From: Acanthornis magna
Taxonomy: Eukaryota; Chordata; Aves; Passeriformes; Acanthizidae
DNA: 64,000 nt
Reading direction: 5' to 3'
Assembly (NCBI GenBank): GCA_036785705.1
Contig: JAWUZG010000001.1
Location: forward strand, 5,022,001 to 5,086,000
A program made the translations under genes and the position numbers. The stretch's first letter is position 1, and each line of letters begins with the position of its first letter. Under the pieces are notes generated by a model. The model saw only the letters and a list, made by a program, of their open reading frames with translations, had not been told where the DNA came from and did no database searches. Positions 11,201-24,030 of the stretch are shown piece after piece.

Positions 11201-13970
11201 ATGACTGAGATGGTCACTCAAAAGCACTGCCTTGAGATTCTATGCTGATGCATACAGAGTAAGCACTTACCTGTCTCCAGCGACAATATATTAGAAAAAT
11301 CACAGCCTCAGCTTTCTGTCTTTGAAACATTAAATTTAACAGTTGCCACTGCTAACCTCATTAATTCCAACACATTACTTAAAGCATGCATGTTAAACAA
11401 ATTCAGTTAACTTCGTTGGAATAGTCTAAAAGCATGGATATAGTCAATTATTTCAGCTCAGTTAACCAGAAATAGCTTTTTTAAGTCAGTAGCTTATATT
11501 TTATAGAAATTTGCTTTCTATATATATTTTCATAACTTCACTTTCCATATTTGTACTTTTGTTTTTTAACAGAACCATTCAATAGCTTTTCTGCTTATAA
11601 TGTGAAATCTGTTTCTACAAAGCAACTGTATATATTCAAAATTCACTAAAGAACATGCTCAAAGGATAGTGCTATGAATGAAAAACTAGTTGAATTTACA
11701 GAAAGAAATATTTGCCATTTGAAAAGATAATGTCATTGAAACGAAGGAATTATCATTAAGGTTATTTTAACTATGAAATTGCAGTTCTGAAAGTGTAAAA
11801 TAATGCTCCTTTAATATATTACCTATATCACATATATCATAATTTTTATGTTACCATTCAATTTCATTGAAATCAGAACAAAATCACACTTTTGAAATTA
11901 CATATTGAAATTAATTTTCCTTTTTTTTTTTTTTTAACTTGAAAATGTTAAAGAGAAAAAAAGTTATGTGATTTCTGATGTAGAGCTTTTGGGATTTTTT
12001 TTTTCATTATAGACTCAGATTTAGACTAAAAAAGAATTTCAAAGTTTTATGATGCCCCAAGCGATAAAACAACGTCACTAAGTGGTCATGTACAAAATTT
12101 CCCGAGGAAGCAGTTGTGCAATTGTGTAGCAAAGAGGTTTCCAATCAGTGCCTCTTTAATGAGCTCTACCAACACTAAAAGGAAGGCACAGCCCATGGTG
12201 GAAGTCAATAAACCTTGGGGGAAGATTGCAGCGCAGCCAAGGGCAGCTCTATGGAATCAGGGGTGTTGCAGGGAGGCTGCGGAGGTGCAGCTCTACCAAT
12301 CCGTGATGCTTTGTTGGAAACATGGGAATGAGAAGCTAAAGGATCAGGAGGGATGTGGGGCAGGAACAGAAGCTGTGGGTAGAGTGAAAGGGGTGGAAAA
12401 AACCCAAAACTGCAGCACCCAAATCTGTTTTAGTGAAGACTGAGGGCCAGTGCTCACTGAAGAATAAGCAGATTTACAATAAAGGTCATATCTGCTGCAT
12501 TGGGATACACATTTTAATGAAAATAGCAGGGATTGTGGATGCTTATGAATATATGAATATATGAATAACTGTGCATGAAGACCATCAGTTCTGCTGTAAC
12601 AAACAGATAATGTCCACAGTTCACCTTTCAAAATTATTAATCTTCTAATTGGTGTTGTCTGGTATCAATATTCTGTATTTTCCCTAACTTTGCAATGCAC
12701 CATGTATTGTCTTAAAAACCACATGGTCAAAGGAGATTTTCATGCTAGTGCACCTTTAAATTAGGAATAGTTTTTTCTGTATCAGTAATCCTTTTAGTCA
12801 CAGATGTTTAGCTTGGTGAAATGAAATAGTTCCCAGTATGCTGAAAGTCTGTCTACGATTAAATGTAATCACTTTTTAATTAACTGGAATTTTCAATATC
12901 TTCCAAGTACTCTTCATGAAGTTTTATTCAAATGAGGACATGGTTTACTTTAGTTTTAAAAGTTTGGAGCTCAGAGAAAAGGCAACAGAAGAGACGGTAC
13001 AGATAAAATGAAGCTTAGCACAAAAAGAATGATGCGTGCACAAAATCTGCTTAAAGGCTGTGCAGGGTGTGTGCCCAGAAATGGACCTTGAGCAAGACCT
13101 TTACTGTGTATTAATCTGATATAAACAGCTGTACAGCTGTTTGTATGTATCATTATCTTAACTGTTATGCTGTTATTAATTATTGTGGTTAAAACTGTAA
13201 TTGAGTGAATGTGTAGAGCAGTTTCAGCCTGCTTGAGCAGTGGCACAGAGAGCTCCACGTGTGACAGGTGAGCTGGCTGTCCTCCCCCAGAAAGTATCTC
13301 AGGTGCTGTGCCTCAGCAATGCACTACAGAAGTCTCCAGGGCATTGTGAGCCAGATAAAAACTTTCAAAGCCTCATGAAGCACAGAACTGCATTATTACA
13401 AATTTACCTTCCTGGATCAATGGGCACACAAATAGAAGATCATTACAAAGCAAAGTAAAAAGCCTACTATTATTTCTTTTGAAAAGATCAAAGATGATAT
13501 TTTGAAAAGATCTGGATGTTTTCCATCCAGAAATATACTAAAATTTCTTTTAATAATAACCAAGGATTTTGTTCTACCAAACTGAAAAATCTTAATTGTA
13601 TAAAGAACAAATGTTTCATTTCAATGAATATGTACTATAACATTTAATATCATATAAATGTTATAAATACTATGCAAAATGCAATATTATAAAATTATAT
13701 TGAATATAATATTAAAAGTAAAATGAAAAATACTTTTTATCCCATTAAAGAGAGATACTTAAAATATATTTTATAAAATGAAAGAAAATTTTTAACAACT
13801 TATTTTGTCATTTTTGACACAAAACTTAATTTAAATCAACAGTGATCTGTTAAACATTTTGTTTTCAATTGGATTTATTTTCTGAATTATCATCTTTATG
13901 TAGCTCTCCTCCTTCAAGCAAACATTGTGTTAAACATGCATGAAGGTAATTTAAATATATTCCTATATTT
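8201..13970. other. Unique AT-rich sequence, no gene recognised
   Basis: I find no CR1 end, LTR, RNA gene or supported exon in this 5.8 kb. It contains homopolymer T runs at 11921-11935 and 11995-12004 and a triplicated octamer of atgaatat type at about 12544-12567. The open frames (for example 9893-10225 minus and 12114-12443 plus) are under 115 codons and lack motifs. Confidence 0.55.
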
Positions 13971-13972
13971 TT

Positions 13973-14006
13973 TGGTTATTAATGCTATACTGGTTATTAA
14001 TGCTAT
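13973..14006 (+). repeat. Tandem 18-bp duplication
   Basis: The 16-mer tggttattaatgctat occurs at 13973 and again 18 bases later at 13991. This is a two-copy local tandem duplication. Confidence 0.8.
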
Positions 14007-14300
14007 TCTGCTGGTGTCTGAATGGCCATTTAAAATGCCGCCCACCCACCATTCCCTCTGAGGCGAATTCTCAATCTATTGTACAATCAAATGGAGCAGG
14101 AAAGGCTCAGTCTAATTCTTGATGCAGATAAGATGAGACAGATGTATTTCAAGGGTTGGAAATGCATCTGAGAGAGGCATCGAAACAATAAAAACCAATT
14201 TACTTGATTCAGGCTCAGGCCAAGCTTCCCTGATTGCACAGGTCCAGAAGGAAGAGGCGATCCCTGCAGTCAGCTTTTGGCTTAGACTAAAAGAAAAACA
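14007..14300. other. Possible conserved noncoding block (unproven)
   Basis: This block has a balanced, non-repetitive composition unlike the AT-rich sequence around it. It contains short homeodomain/MEF2-like AT cores inside mixed sequence and few runs. That texture is typical of conserved enhancers in gene deserts, but it is only an impression; conservation cannot be seen from one sequence. Confidence 0.15.
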
Positions 14301-16805
14301 CAGCTTGGGAAGTAAGGATTACACGGTCCTTTCAACGCCCCTGATGTGTTTGAGCTGGTGTCAGCTCTGGGGTCACAGGGTGGGTGTTCTGTCAGGCAAG
14401 AGCAATCCTGCTTGCCCTCAAGAGTATGGTGAAAGGAGGTAAATCACCCATTTTGCTACTTTGCTCGAGATTTGTGAGGTTCTTCTGCAAAAGAGCAGTG
14501 GCACTGCCTGCATCTATGCTGTGGTGGCACAGCTCAGGGGAGTTGGAATAGCAGATACCTAATAATTAAGTGTGAAAATACCTCTGTCTCTGAGAATTCA
14601 TCCTAACAAACTAGAGGATGCCCAAATTGTCTCTCTGCCCCCCATCCACATGGTGACATTCTCTGAGAGAAGGTGTTTCTCTGCACCCTGCTAGGTGAAG
14701 GAAGAAACCATGGTGAGGAGGAAGCTCTTTCTGTCCTTCCCACAGACTGACAGCAACATGGATTTTTCTGCTGGCAGTGTGAGAGTGTGTCATGGTCACC
14801 AAATAGGACTGCAACCAGCAAGCGTCCGGGGGCAGGAGCTGGGAAGGGGTGGCATTGGAACAAGTAAAAAGCAAAGGAGTTTCCTTCCTTAGGAAGAGAA
14901 GCGAGCAATTGGCTTGATTTAAAAAGGCCTGGCTTCTAAGCTCTAATTAAAACTTCAAATGAAGGGGAAGGGGAGGATGAAGGGACTGTGATTGTAGCAC
15001 TTTCTTCTGCGAAAACTGCGCAGTCCGGGGGTCCCATTCATCTCCAGGAGGACATTCCGCCCTCACAGAACCAGCCCAGCCTGGCACAGCCTGCACAGCC
15101 CCGGCTGCTCCTCGGAGCCAGCACAAGTGCTCAAAGGACGTGTGAGCGGATGAAAGGGACATTGGCAGAACTGTGTGGGGAAGTGGCTGTCACTCGGGGC
15201 TGGACCAGCACGGGGCTTGCGTCAGCAGCAAAGCTGCTTCTCATCTCTCCGATGCTCCCTACAGCCTCATTCCCAAAATCACCACTCACACAGCTCACTG
15301 AAGCTGAGGAATGGGTTTCCATCCAAAGAAGGGTCAAGGTGGGGAAGGTGTAAGACTGAAATCTATTTTCAAAATGCGTGAGAGATCTGCTTCATAATAT
15401 AGACATTGTCACTAAGCCCTGCAGCCTGTGGCTTGGAGTGTGGACCAGGTTTAAATGCACGTGTATGAAGCAAAAATAGTTATTTATTGCTGATGAATCT
15501 GCAGATAAATCAGTGCTCAGAAAGCACCAAGCCCGAGCAAGGCACATGGTGGGCTTCCAGCCACACACTTAGGGACAGCTAATGGAGAAAATGTGTGGGA
15601 AATGACAGCCACTGCTGTGGCATGTGAAGAAGGGGTATTAAATTTGCAGGGGGTATAGGTTAATGCAGAGCTGGATATACATTTCCATTTTACCCATAAT
15701 AACCTTTTCACTTCCAATTTAGGCCTGAGGCCACAAGCTGTGGGTCATCTCCAGTCAGATTGTGCCCAAAATCCATCTCTGTGTGTGAGGATATTTTCCA
15801 CCCTGTAATAGCAATCTGACCCGTGCTACCTGTGCAGCAGGTGAGAGCCTGTCCCCACGATGGGCAGAGCTGCTGCTTGCCAGCGATACAAGCAATTAAG
15901 GGTTTGGATGGGAGTGGGAGCTCAAGCCTGCAGCTATCTGGCAGCACCGACATAGTCTGAATTTCCTTTCCTCAGGGAGGTTATGTCCTCCCCTGCATAA
16001 ATATATAGCTATTCTTGCTGTGTGCATCTCCCCATTGCCACTGAGAGTATCTATACATCAATAGAGTTCTATATTTTTAAATTAATGCATCATTATGGAC
16101 TGCCACAGCTCTGGTAACACAGACTTTTCTCCACTAACATATTTTTCAAAAAAGTTTTTATGCTGCTAAAAGAAAAACTGCCTTGAAAAATGTTTCCTTC
16201 TCCCTCAAAATATTTCAGAGTAAAATATTACCATTAATATTAATAATAATATTCTAAGAAGTATTCTTGCTTTTCCTGAAGTGGCAATTGAAAGCATTCC
16301 TGAAAGATTTTTATTTTCTTTCAGTGTTGTCTTGCTCAGATCGTGTATCTGGCAGAAGAGAGTGCCTATGGGGAAAGGAGGAGAGAAAAGACCACAGTTA
16401 CTAACATAGAGTATTTTAATACAGAATCCAAATGAGTGCTGCAGCCTTTGTTTGGGTAATAAAGGAACAACTGATGTAGTGATAATATACTGTAAAAAAT
16501 AGCCCATGTTTTGATATAATAATGCTCCCATTGCTATAGGGATTTTTCTGCATTTATTTAGTTGTGTAAATCATGTGCACATACATATATAAATAAAACC
16601 AAGCTTCATGCCAAATCTTCAGGCAATTTTTACAGCCATTAGCAAGGCAAACATCAAGTACAGGAAGTTTCTTAACAGAAAAATAGAAGTCAAGGAAAAA
16701 AAGTCCTTTTACAAGCTTAAACTACCCAGACAATGCAACTTCTATCTGCAGGCATACAAACATACTGGAAAACAAAACCTGTCCTGAATAGCTTACAATA
16801 AATCT
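14301..16805. other. Unique sequence with a GC-richer part at 14.3-15.4 kb
   Basis: Between about 14300 and 15360 the sequence is clearly richer in G and C than its surroundings. It carries overlapping open frames on both strands (for example 14988-15353 plus, 121 codons; 14603-14908 minus, 101 codons). None shows a domain, splice-site pair or consistent frame, so I do not call a gene. After 15.4 kb the sequence returns to AT-rich and nothing further is recognised. Confidence 0.5.
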
Positions 16806-17165
16806 AGAATCATAGAAAAACTGGGCTTTAAGGGATCCTCTTGCAACCTGCACTGAAGCAGCACCAAAATATATGTAGCACCCTGTATTTTAACTGTCCT
16901 TGAAAACCTCCAGTGAAGCAGCTCCTGAAGCCTGTTCCAGTATTTCATATATATTGGGAGTGTTATTGTATAACATTCATCTTAAATTGGTACATTTTTC
17001 ATGAAACTCCTTATTCTATTCCAGGGACCATGGAAAATAATGAATCACTGACTTTTTTTAATACAAATTGTGTGTACTAGAAAACTGATAACTGTATTTG
17101 TCAGTCTTGTCTTTTCCAGATTGAGCCCAGCTCCTTCAGCTTAATCTTGCTATTCTTGTCCCTGT
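16806..17165 (-). mobile_element. CR1 LINE 3' fragment, old and diverged
   Basis: The left edge (16808) is the reverse complement of the CR1 3' end, gaatcatag followed by a decayed version of the conserved terminal block. The minus strand then carries the block 'tactggaacaggcttcagg' and 'gaggttttcaaggacag', which match the end of CR1 ORF2 (HWNRLP... and ...EVFK). Farther in is a relic of the GLKELGSIW-like segment near 17120-17155. Many substitutions indicate an old copy. It lies about 0.85 kb before a plus-strand CR1. Confidence 0.75.
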
Positions 17166-17245
17166 TTGTCTTAAACCAGCACTAAAGCTGATATACAGTC
17201 TAGATAAAGCCTTCTGATGGACAAACAGCATTGAACCATGAAGGG

Positions 17246-17260
17246 AAAAAAAAAAAAAAA
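17246..17260 (+). repeat. Homopolymer A run (15)
   Basis: Fifteen consecutive A with no recognisable retroposed body upstream; treated as simple sequence. Confidence 0.8.
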
Positions 17261-18004
17261 GAAAGCCTTGCACTTGCAACCTCATCATACATACCAGTGA
17301 CGAAGAGCTGGTTTGCCTTTCTATTGATCAAAAACTTTTATACAGATCAGGGTAGTTCCTCCCTGCCACAGTGAGTTAGCACCACTGAGCACAGAAGAAC
17401 TGCTACCCTCATTTGCACAATGTGAGAACCTGCCCTCAAAATCTCTCTGAGTTGTTTGAGATTTCTATTCTGCAGAAGAAAGAGTATTACAGATCTTGCA
17501 GTAATTAAGCTCTGCATACTGCATCTTCCAGCCAAATGCTTTCATTTTTAATAACCCTTTATTTTCTTCTTTTTATATTCTCTTTTTCTGCTTCTACAGA
17601 GTGCAGCAACTCGAGATTCAATGGTGTTAGAACTTGGGAGGCTTTGTAAACTGAATCAATAATGCTTAAAATTTAATTAAGCTGTTGCATCTGAAGAACT
17701 GACTCCAAAGAGTATATGTGATCCATCATGATACAGCCAGTGTTGTTTCAACCACAGCAATATAAAAGTGCCCATCTTTTCATTGTAAGCCTTTGGCAAC
17801 ATACTATTTTTCTGCAGAGAGACAGAAGAAAAGAACAAAATCCAGCCAGGAACTCTCTGCAGTTTACTTTGAACTGTTCACCACACTTTGACCTTCATAG
17901 CTAATCATCCCTTCACGCCCTACAAAACATGCATGGATTTCTGATCCCTGAATGTTTGATTTTCCCAAGGTGTTTGGCTGTCCTTGCAGAGAATTATCAC
18001 TGGA
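17261..18004. other. Unique sequence, nothing recognised
   Basis: No repeat end or exon is seen between the A run and the following CR1. Confidence 0.5.
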
Positions 18005-18738
18005 GAGCAGGAAGAATGTGCGTCAGGGCAATCCCAAGCACAAATACAGGCTGGGAGAATGGACTGAGAGCGAGATTTGGGGATGTTTGTTGATGAGAAG
18101 CTCAGCATGATCTGGCAATGTCTGCTTGTGACCCAGAAAGCCAAGTGTGTCCTGAGCTGCACACAAGAAGGATGGCCAGCAGGTCAAGGGGAGGATTCTC
18201 CCCCTGTACTCTGCTCTTGTGACCCTACCTAGTGTGCTGTGTCCGGCTCTGGAACCCTCACCGTAAAAAGGACATGGATCTCCTGGACTGAGTCCAGAGG
18301 AGGACATAAAGATGCTCAGAGGGCTGAGGCACCTCTGCTATGGAGACAGGTTGAGAGAGTTGGAATTGTTCTACTTGGAGAAGAAATGGCTCCGGGGTGA
18401 CCTTACAGCATCTTCTGGTACCTAAACGAGCAACAAGAGGTGGAGAGGGACTTTTTACAAGAGCTTATAGTGACAGCACAAGGGGGAATGGCTTTAGACT
18501 GAAAGAGGGTAGGTTTAGATTAGGTATTAGGAAAAAATTCTTTCCTGTGATGGTGGTGAATCACTGGAACAGGTTGCCTGGAGAGCTTGTGGGTGTCCAT
18601 CCCTGGAAGTGTTCGAGGCCAGTTTGGATGAGGCTTTGAGCAAGCTGATCTAGTGTGTGGCACCCCTGCCCCTTGTGGGGGATTGAACTAAAAGGTCTTA
18701 CAGGTCACTTCCAACCCACACTATTGTCATTCTCTGAG
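18005..18738 (+). mobile_element. CR1 LINE, 5'-truncated, end of ORF2 plus 3' UTR
   Basis: The plus strand covers the last part of CR1 ORF2. It reads [16 protein letters not shown] near 18356-18405 and [20 protein letters not shown] then [11 protein letters not shown] and [10 protein letters not shown] across 18450-18585. The 3' UTR follows with the standard 'cccctgcccc' and 'ggtcacttccaaccc' blocks, ending in a decayed ATTCTRTG-type repeat at 18721-18738. A frameshift near 18415 and stops upstream make it dead. CR1 elements in birds end without poly(A) and are usually heavily 5'-truncated, as here. Confidence 0.93.
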
Positions 18739-21700
18739 TTGTTTGTGGTGTAATTTTTGTACCTCACTTGTAAAGGGAAAAGAAATATTCCATAAACCCT
18801 GAGCAAAGGTGGCTTCTTGAGAAATTGCAAAGGCCTCTAATACTTTGGGAGTGTGCTTGGAGCTGGGAAGGCACCAGGACACTTCACGAAACACTCACAG
18901 TAGCTCTTTGAGTTTGCAAGGAGATCTCTCAGAGCCTGACACATCCATTAAGCCAGAAATAGTAAGGAGGCAGCTCGAGCTTTTAAATAAATTTAATTTT
19001 ATTTTAAAATGTATGTCCTAAATCACCACACAGTTGAAAATTTTACTTGTCTGGATTTTCATTCTGAACTTCTTACATGGGTCTTATTCCAATTTAGTAT
19101 AAGAAAAAAAAAGGAAAAAAAGTAAGTCATGGTTTTGTACATAATGCATGAACAGAACTTTTACACAGTTCGAAATATTAAAATGGAAGTTTATTATGTT
19201 GTATAATGATTATAATAATATTGTATGAATGTACGGGAAATTTCCTAGAGACATATTTGAAAAGAACCCAGAACGTGGCTTTGTCCCAGCTCTTTCAATG
19301 CTCTATTTTTATGTGCTCCAAAATTATTCTTTTTTAACATGTTCTGCATTTTTCTGCATTGTGCTTACTCTGCCTCACCCCGCGTTAGCACCACGGCATT
19401 TTATAAGAGCACGAGAGGAAGACGCAGCTGGGTATGGTAGAGTCAAGTGGTGATGTTGACAAGCTCCTTGAGACACTAAAAAGCCAGGGAAAAATGGGAC
19501 ATGCCCTAAGCATCAAAGTTAATTCTCACCAGAGGCTTGTGGCAATATGCAGGTCATATCACAGGGTGTTTATACAAAATATCCTACAGCAGCAATATCA
19601 CCTCCACCTGGGCATGATGCCTGCCTCTTACATGGAATGGTGACAAAGGTCCTCCTGCCACCTCCCAGTCACTTCCTGACGCAGGAATGCTGCCCTGAGA
19701 TGTTTACCAAAGGACCATAATATACGCTCTTTCCTTAAGCTTCTGCAAAAATAAAAAACAGAAGTTTTACTGAAGTCCACAGAAATACGGTCACAGTTGC
19801 AGAAGTTGACATGGCACCTTAAAAGCTGGATAGGAGTCTCACCAAGATGCATTACTAAGAAATTACTGACTAGATTGAAGCAAAGCCAGTATTTTTCAAT
19901 TTATAGACATATAAATTTCATAAAACACAGCTCTGCTTCAAAAGCACTTCTACTTTGGGTCTGTTTTTCCAGTATTATTCATTTTTAAAGGAGTCATTCA
20001 AGATTTTTTTGTCATATATTCAAGAATTGAACATTTTCCAGTCCACACAGCATAAAAACTACCACTGCTTCAAAAGTTGCCCATAAACTCATATTTTTTT
20101 AAAATACATGTCACAATGCTGCAATAAAAGGTACTTTTTCATGTATTTTTGAGGTGTTTTTCCACTGACTTTTAGCAAGATAAAATTTCTATATAAGCAA
20201 TTAAAAATGAAAAGTAGTTATCTTGACAGCTTTTGTAAGGTGCTCTGTGAAGGGCTATCTTTTGGAGGATTTGGGATTTTTAGTAAAGAGGGAAAAATCT
20301 CAGAAAATTCCCCTACTAATACTTCTGAGATAATTTCTTTTCTGGAGTATATTTGCAAAAGATACTGCAGAAATGGGTTGGAACAGGGAACTAATTGGAC
20401 TGGGGTTTGGTCTATGCTTTATCTATTTCCCTTTCCAGCAACTTCTCTGCATAAAAATCCCTAATCAGACATTGTCTGCACTCCTAACTCCCTGTAAAAG
20501 AGAAGAATGTGCTTACCTAGGAGTAAAACATATGTACTATAGGGATAGGAAGAAATAGGTTCATAACTCTGGCTCGTCACACTTGTTGCCATCAATATAC
20601 TGATATTACATGTGTGCTTCTTTTGTGAAAGCAGCAGAATCAGAAAATTAGTAGTTGTTTGGGCCATAAAGTGGACTACTGTCTCAAAATTCTGCAGCTT
20701 CTGGAATTTCTAATTCAGGGTCTAGATTTCCAGTGCTTTTTCCTACCTTACCTCCACACATTTGAAAAATTGCCAGCATTTTCTGTTCTGGCTTTTACAG
20801 GTTGTTTCACGGATCTGCATACTTAGCTCAAGTATTTAGCTGTATGTACAAGCAATTTGAGCAAACATTTTGTTTCTTCTACTTCATAAAATATCCATCA
20901 AGCTTACACATGTATTCCTGATCTTTTTTTCCCCCCCGAGGTTTTTTTCAGACTTATTCCATGGTCCCCTTCCTGTCCCTAGTCTCTTATTTCCACTCTC
21001 CCTGCTGTTTCCAGCTGACACATTATCTGTTTCAGAAGCCATGAGCTGTAGGTTATTTCCACAGAGCCACATAAGTTCGCCCTGGATTTCCCCAGCTGCC
21101 ACATTCAGTGGCTCCAACACATTGCTTTGGCTCTCTCCCACTTGCCTTTCCCACTTCCCTTTCTAAAGGCTTTCCCTCCAGCATCTGCCTTATTACGCTG
21201 AGGGACAAAACTCACACTAATGGACCCTAAAAAGCACAGCATGGGCCCCTAAGGAATACAAAATTCTCAACATGCCCACTAGATTCAGTCCAAAGCAAGT
21301 GAAGGCTGCTGGATACCTATTCCATATTTTCCTTATCCTAACTTTTACAGAACAATTCCAATTCTAATGCTCCCAAGTTTCCAGTGTGCATTCCTTATGC
21401 AAAGAGCCTGGGCTGAATGCTTGGGCTGTAAGTTAAGGATATCCCCTAACCCTTTGCTTAAATCATGGAGAAGTGCCATGATGCTACACGAGGCAGATTG
21501 TCCCCTCCAATAGGTCTCATATCTAAAGCTCCTACCCAGGGACACACAAAATGCTGATTTGGCTCCTGTGCAGAACTGTGAGAGTTCAGTCGGGAAGGAA
21601 GGTCTCACAGCAGAGAGAGGGTGACACTGTCCCCACAAAGAGGGAGCTGCAATCACTGAAGTAGAGATCTCAAAACCGCAGATCACTATATGTTGCTCCT

Positions 21701-23460
21701 CTCAGTAGATAATCTTTATTCTGGCTAGTCTTGAACTTGTTAAAATCAGTGATAGGATTGCAATAGGCCTAACCTGAATCAGAATTTTTCCCACCATGTT
21801 TGAAAAATGTAAGATTGAGCCGCAATAAATTTTCCTTCCATTAAAATAAAAAAAAGCAAAAATACACAAAACCCTCAGAAAGACTCTCAGTTCGTCAGAA
21901 GATTTTATATGGTAAAAGACAATTCAAAACAGACCTATTCTGGTATGTTATTAGGATATAGACTTGCTCTGGGAAGAAAAAGAGCTGTGCAGCCTTGCAC
22001 TTCTGCACTTCTGGAGTCATCTGCTTTCAAACCACATTATATTCAATAAACTCAATAAGAATTCTTAAGGAATTTGAATCTTCTATCAGATCATCTAGAA
22101 GAAAAAGAAAAAAAGAAATAATCACAAAAAACTTAGAAATGAGAATTTTTTTTATCCTAAACAAAAATTTGTCTGATACTAGGCTTCCTTCTTATTTAAA
22201 ATGGCCCTGAGAAACTGATTGGAATTCTTCAGGTAAAGAGCAGTGTAAGGTTTCAAAATCACAGGACAGCCATTTTAGGGACATATCTTGGATAGAAGGA
22301 CATATGAGGAACAAAATAATTACATATAAATTTAATCTAGGCTAGTTTATGCTCATGACACAACAGATGAGGCAGTATGAAACTATATTGGTGGGGTGGA
22401 AGGCTTATTTAAATACATTTGAATAACTTATTTCATGAAGTCTGGATAAAAATAGGACAGAGTGTGTGTGGGCTATATTACGGAGATACGTTCCCATTCA
22501 AAACAGACATATTTCATCAGTTTTTCCTTTCAATAATCCAATTGTCAGTTTTATAGTCCATAAAAAGAAATGTGCAGAAGGGATAGGAAATGACTTTCAT
22601 ACATATCCTGACTGCTGAGTTGTTCTGTTTCATTACAGTGCCCTGCAGATGACTGACAGCTCTGTAATCAACTTCAGTCTGGATTTAGTGGTTCCACATC
22701 CCATTCTCTCATTAATTATTGAAGGCATTTTCCTCTGTTGCACACCGGGTCGCTGTATCCACTGTGCTTATATTTGCATCTCCTGAGCAGCAGAGGAGTT
22801 GTTGTTGAACTGGGAATCAGTCATCACATGCACACACACAAGAAAAGATGAAGAGGAAGAAAAGTAACATAAAAGAACTGTAGAACTGTTTGCAAGAGGC
22901 CTGGAGCAGCTCCACTGCTACCTGTGAGATCTCAGCACGCTGTGTTCAGAAACAAACCAGTCCTTTACAAGAGAGGTTCTTGTTTTGCAAATGCTTTTGG
23001 TTTTATTCAAAACAGAGAATAGTTTTTTGTTTGGTTTTTTGGGGTTTTTTTTGGTGGTATTTTTTTTCTTTACTGTTAATGGTGCTATTCACCTGTTTCT
23101 TGTTGTCTGCTTAATTGGAGAGTGCAGAATAAAAAGAAATATTCCTGAGAACCCTGCATATACAAATAGCATAAGAGTAAAATTAGTGGCCTCTAAATGC
23201 TGTGTATATTTAATATATATTTATTTACTGAAAATATTCAGTGAATGCTAAATGATGTCGTGGCCAGAGTTCTTTCTTGGAAGACCAGGTGACTGATCAA
23301 TTAAATATGCCTATAGAAATAGGTCAGGAATACATAATCTCATCCACTCCTCTCTGAGGCAGCTCTGGTTTGGTGTTAACTAAAACCTGGTGCCAAGGTA
23401 ATATATAGTCTTCTTTGCTAGGCCATAGGTGCCCAGCTAACATACAGCTAATATAAAAGA
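18739..23460. other. Unique AT-rich sequence, no gene recognised
   Basis: No CR1 end, LTR or supported exon is visible. The stretch includes homopolymer-rich patches (for example near 20930 and 23030-23070) and a possible conserved block at about 22600-22790 that I list as an observation only. Confidence 0.55.
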
Positions 23461-23975
23461 GTCATAGGATCATTGAAGGGTTTGGGTTGCAAGGAATGGT
23501 GAAGACCATCTTGTTGCAAATCCCCAGCCGCAGAGATGCCTTTCACCAGACCAGGCTGCTCCAAGCCCTGGTCAGCCTGGCCTTTAACACTGCCAGGAAT
23601 GGGGTGTCCACAACTCCTTTGGGCAAGCTGTTCAGTGTCTCACCATCCTCACTGCAAAGAACTTCTTCTTTATAACTAATCTAAACATAATCTATTTCCA
23701 TTTAATGCCATTTGCCCTTGTCCTATCATCACATGCACATAAAAGATCCCTCTCCAGCTCTCTTGTAGCCCCTTTAGGTACTGGAATGTGTGCTCTAAGG
23801 TCTCCCTGAAGCTTTCTCTTCAGGCTGAACAACCCCAAATCTCTCAGCTGTCTCTGTAGGAGAGGTGCTCCAGCCCTCTGATGATCTTCATGTCCCTGGT
23901 CTGCACTCACTCCAACAGGTCCATGTCCTTCCTACATTGGGGGCCCCAGAGCTGGGTGCAGCCACTGCCTTTTTA
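23461..23975 (-). mobile_element. CR1 LINE 3' fragment
   Basis: It starts at 23461 with a slightly changed CR1 3' end in reverse complement (tcataggatcattg, then gggtttgggttg). The rest matches the antisense of the CR1 3' UTR and ORF2 end: 'accaggctgctccaagccc', then the antisense of HWNRLP and RFRL blocks. A minus-strand frame still reads LRDLGLFSLKRKLQGDL near 23830-23770 and LLCACDDRTRANGIKWK near 23740-23695. The copy is broken by frame changes. The 5' truncation point is at about 23970. Confidence 0.93.
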
Positions 23976-23984
23976 TTAGCTCAC

Positions 23985-24030
23985 AGCATCACGGAATTGC
24001 ATGTTTGGGTTGGAAGATGCATGACAGCTA
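23985..24030 (-). mobile_element. Short second CR1 3' end (tip only)
   Basis: The sequence 'catcacggaattgcatg' followed by 'tttgggttggaag' is the antisense of a CR1 3' terminus. After about 40 bases the match is lost. It lies just beyond the 5' truncation point of the neighbouring CR1, in the same orientation, so it may be an extremely truncated separate insertion or the target the first one landed beside. Confidence 0.55.

Noticed and set aside
14988..15353. 121-codon frame in the GC-richer segment
   Set aside because: Overlapped by other frames on both strands, no recognised motif, no splice or promoter support.
20630..20700. CR1-3'-end-like cagaatcag followed by a tttgggcc motif
   Set aside because: The match ends after a few words, and the following sequence does not continue as CR1.
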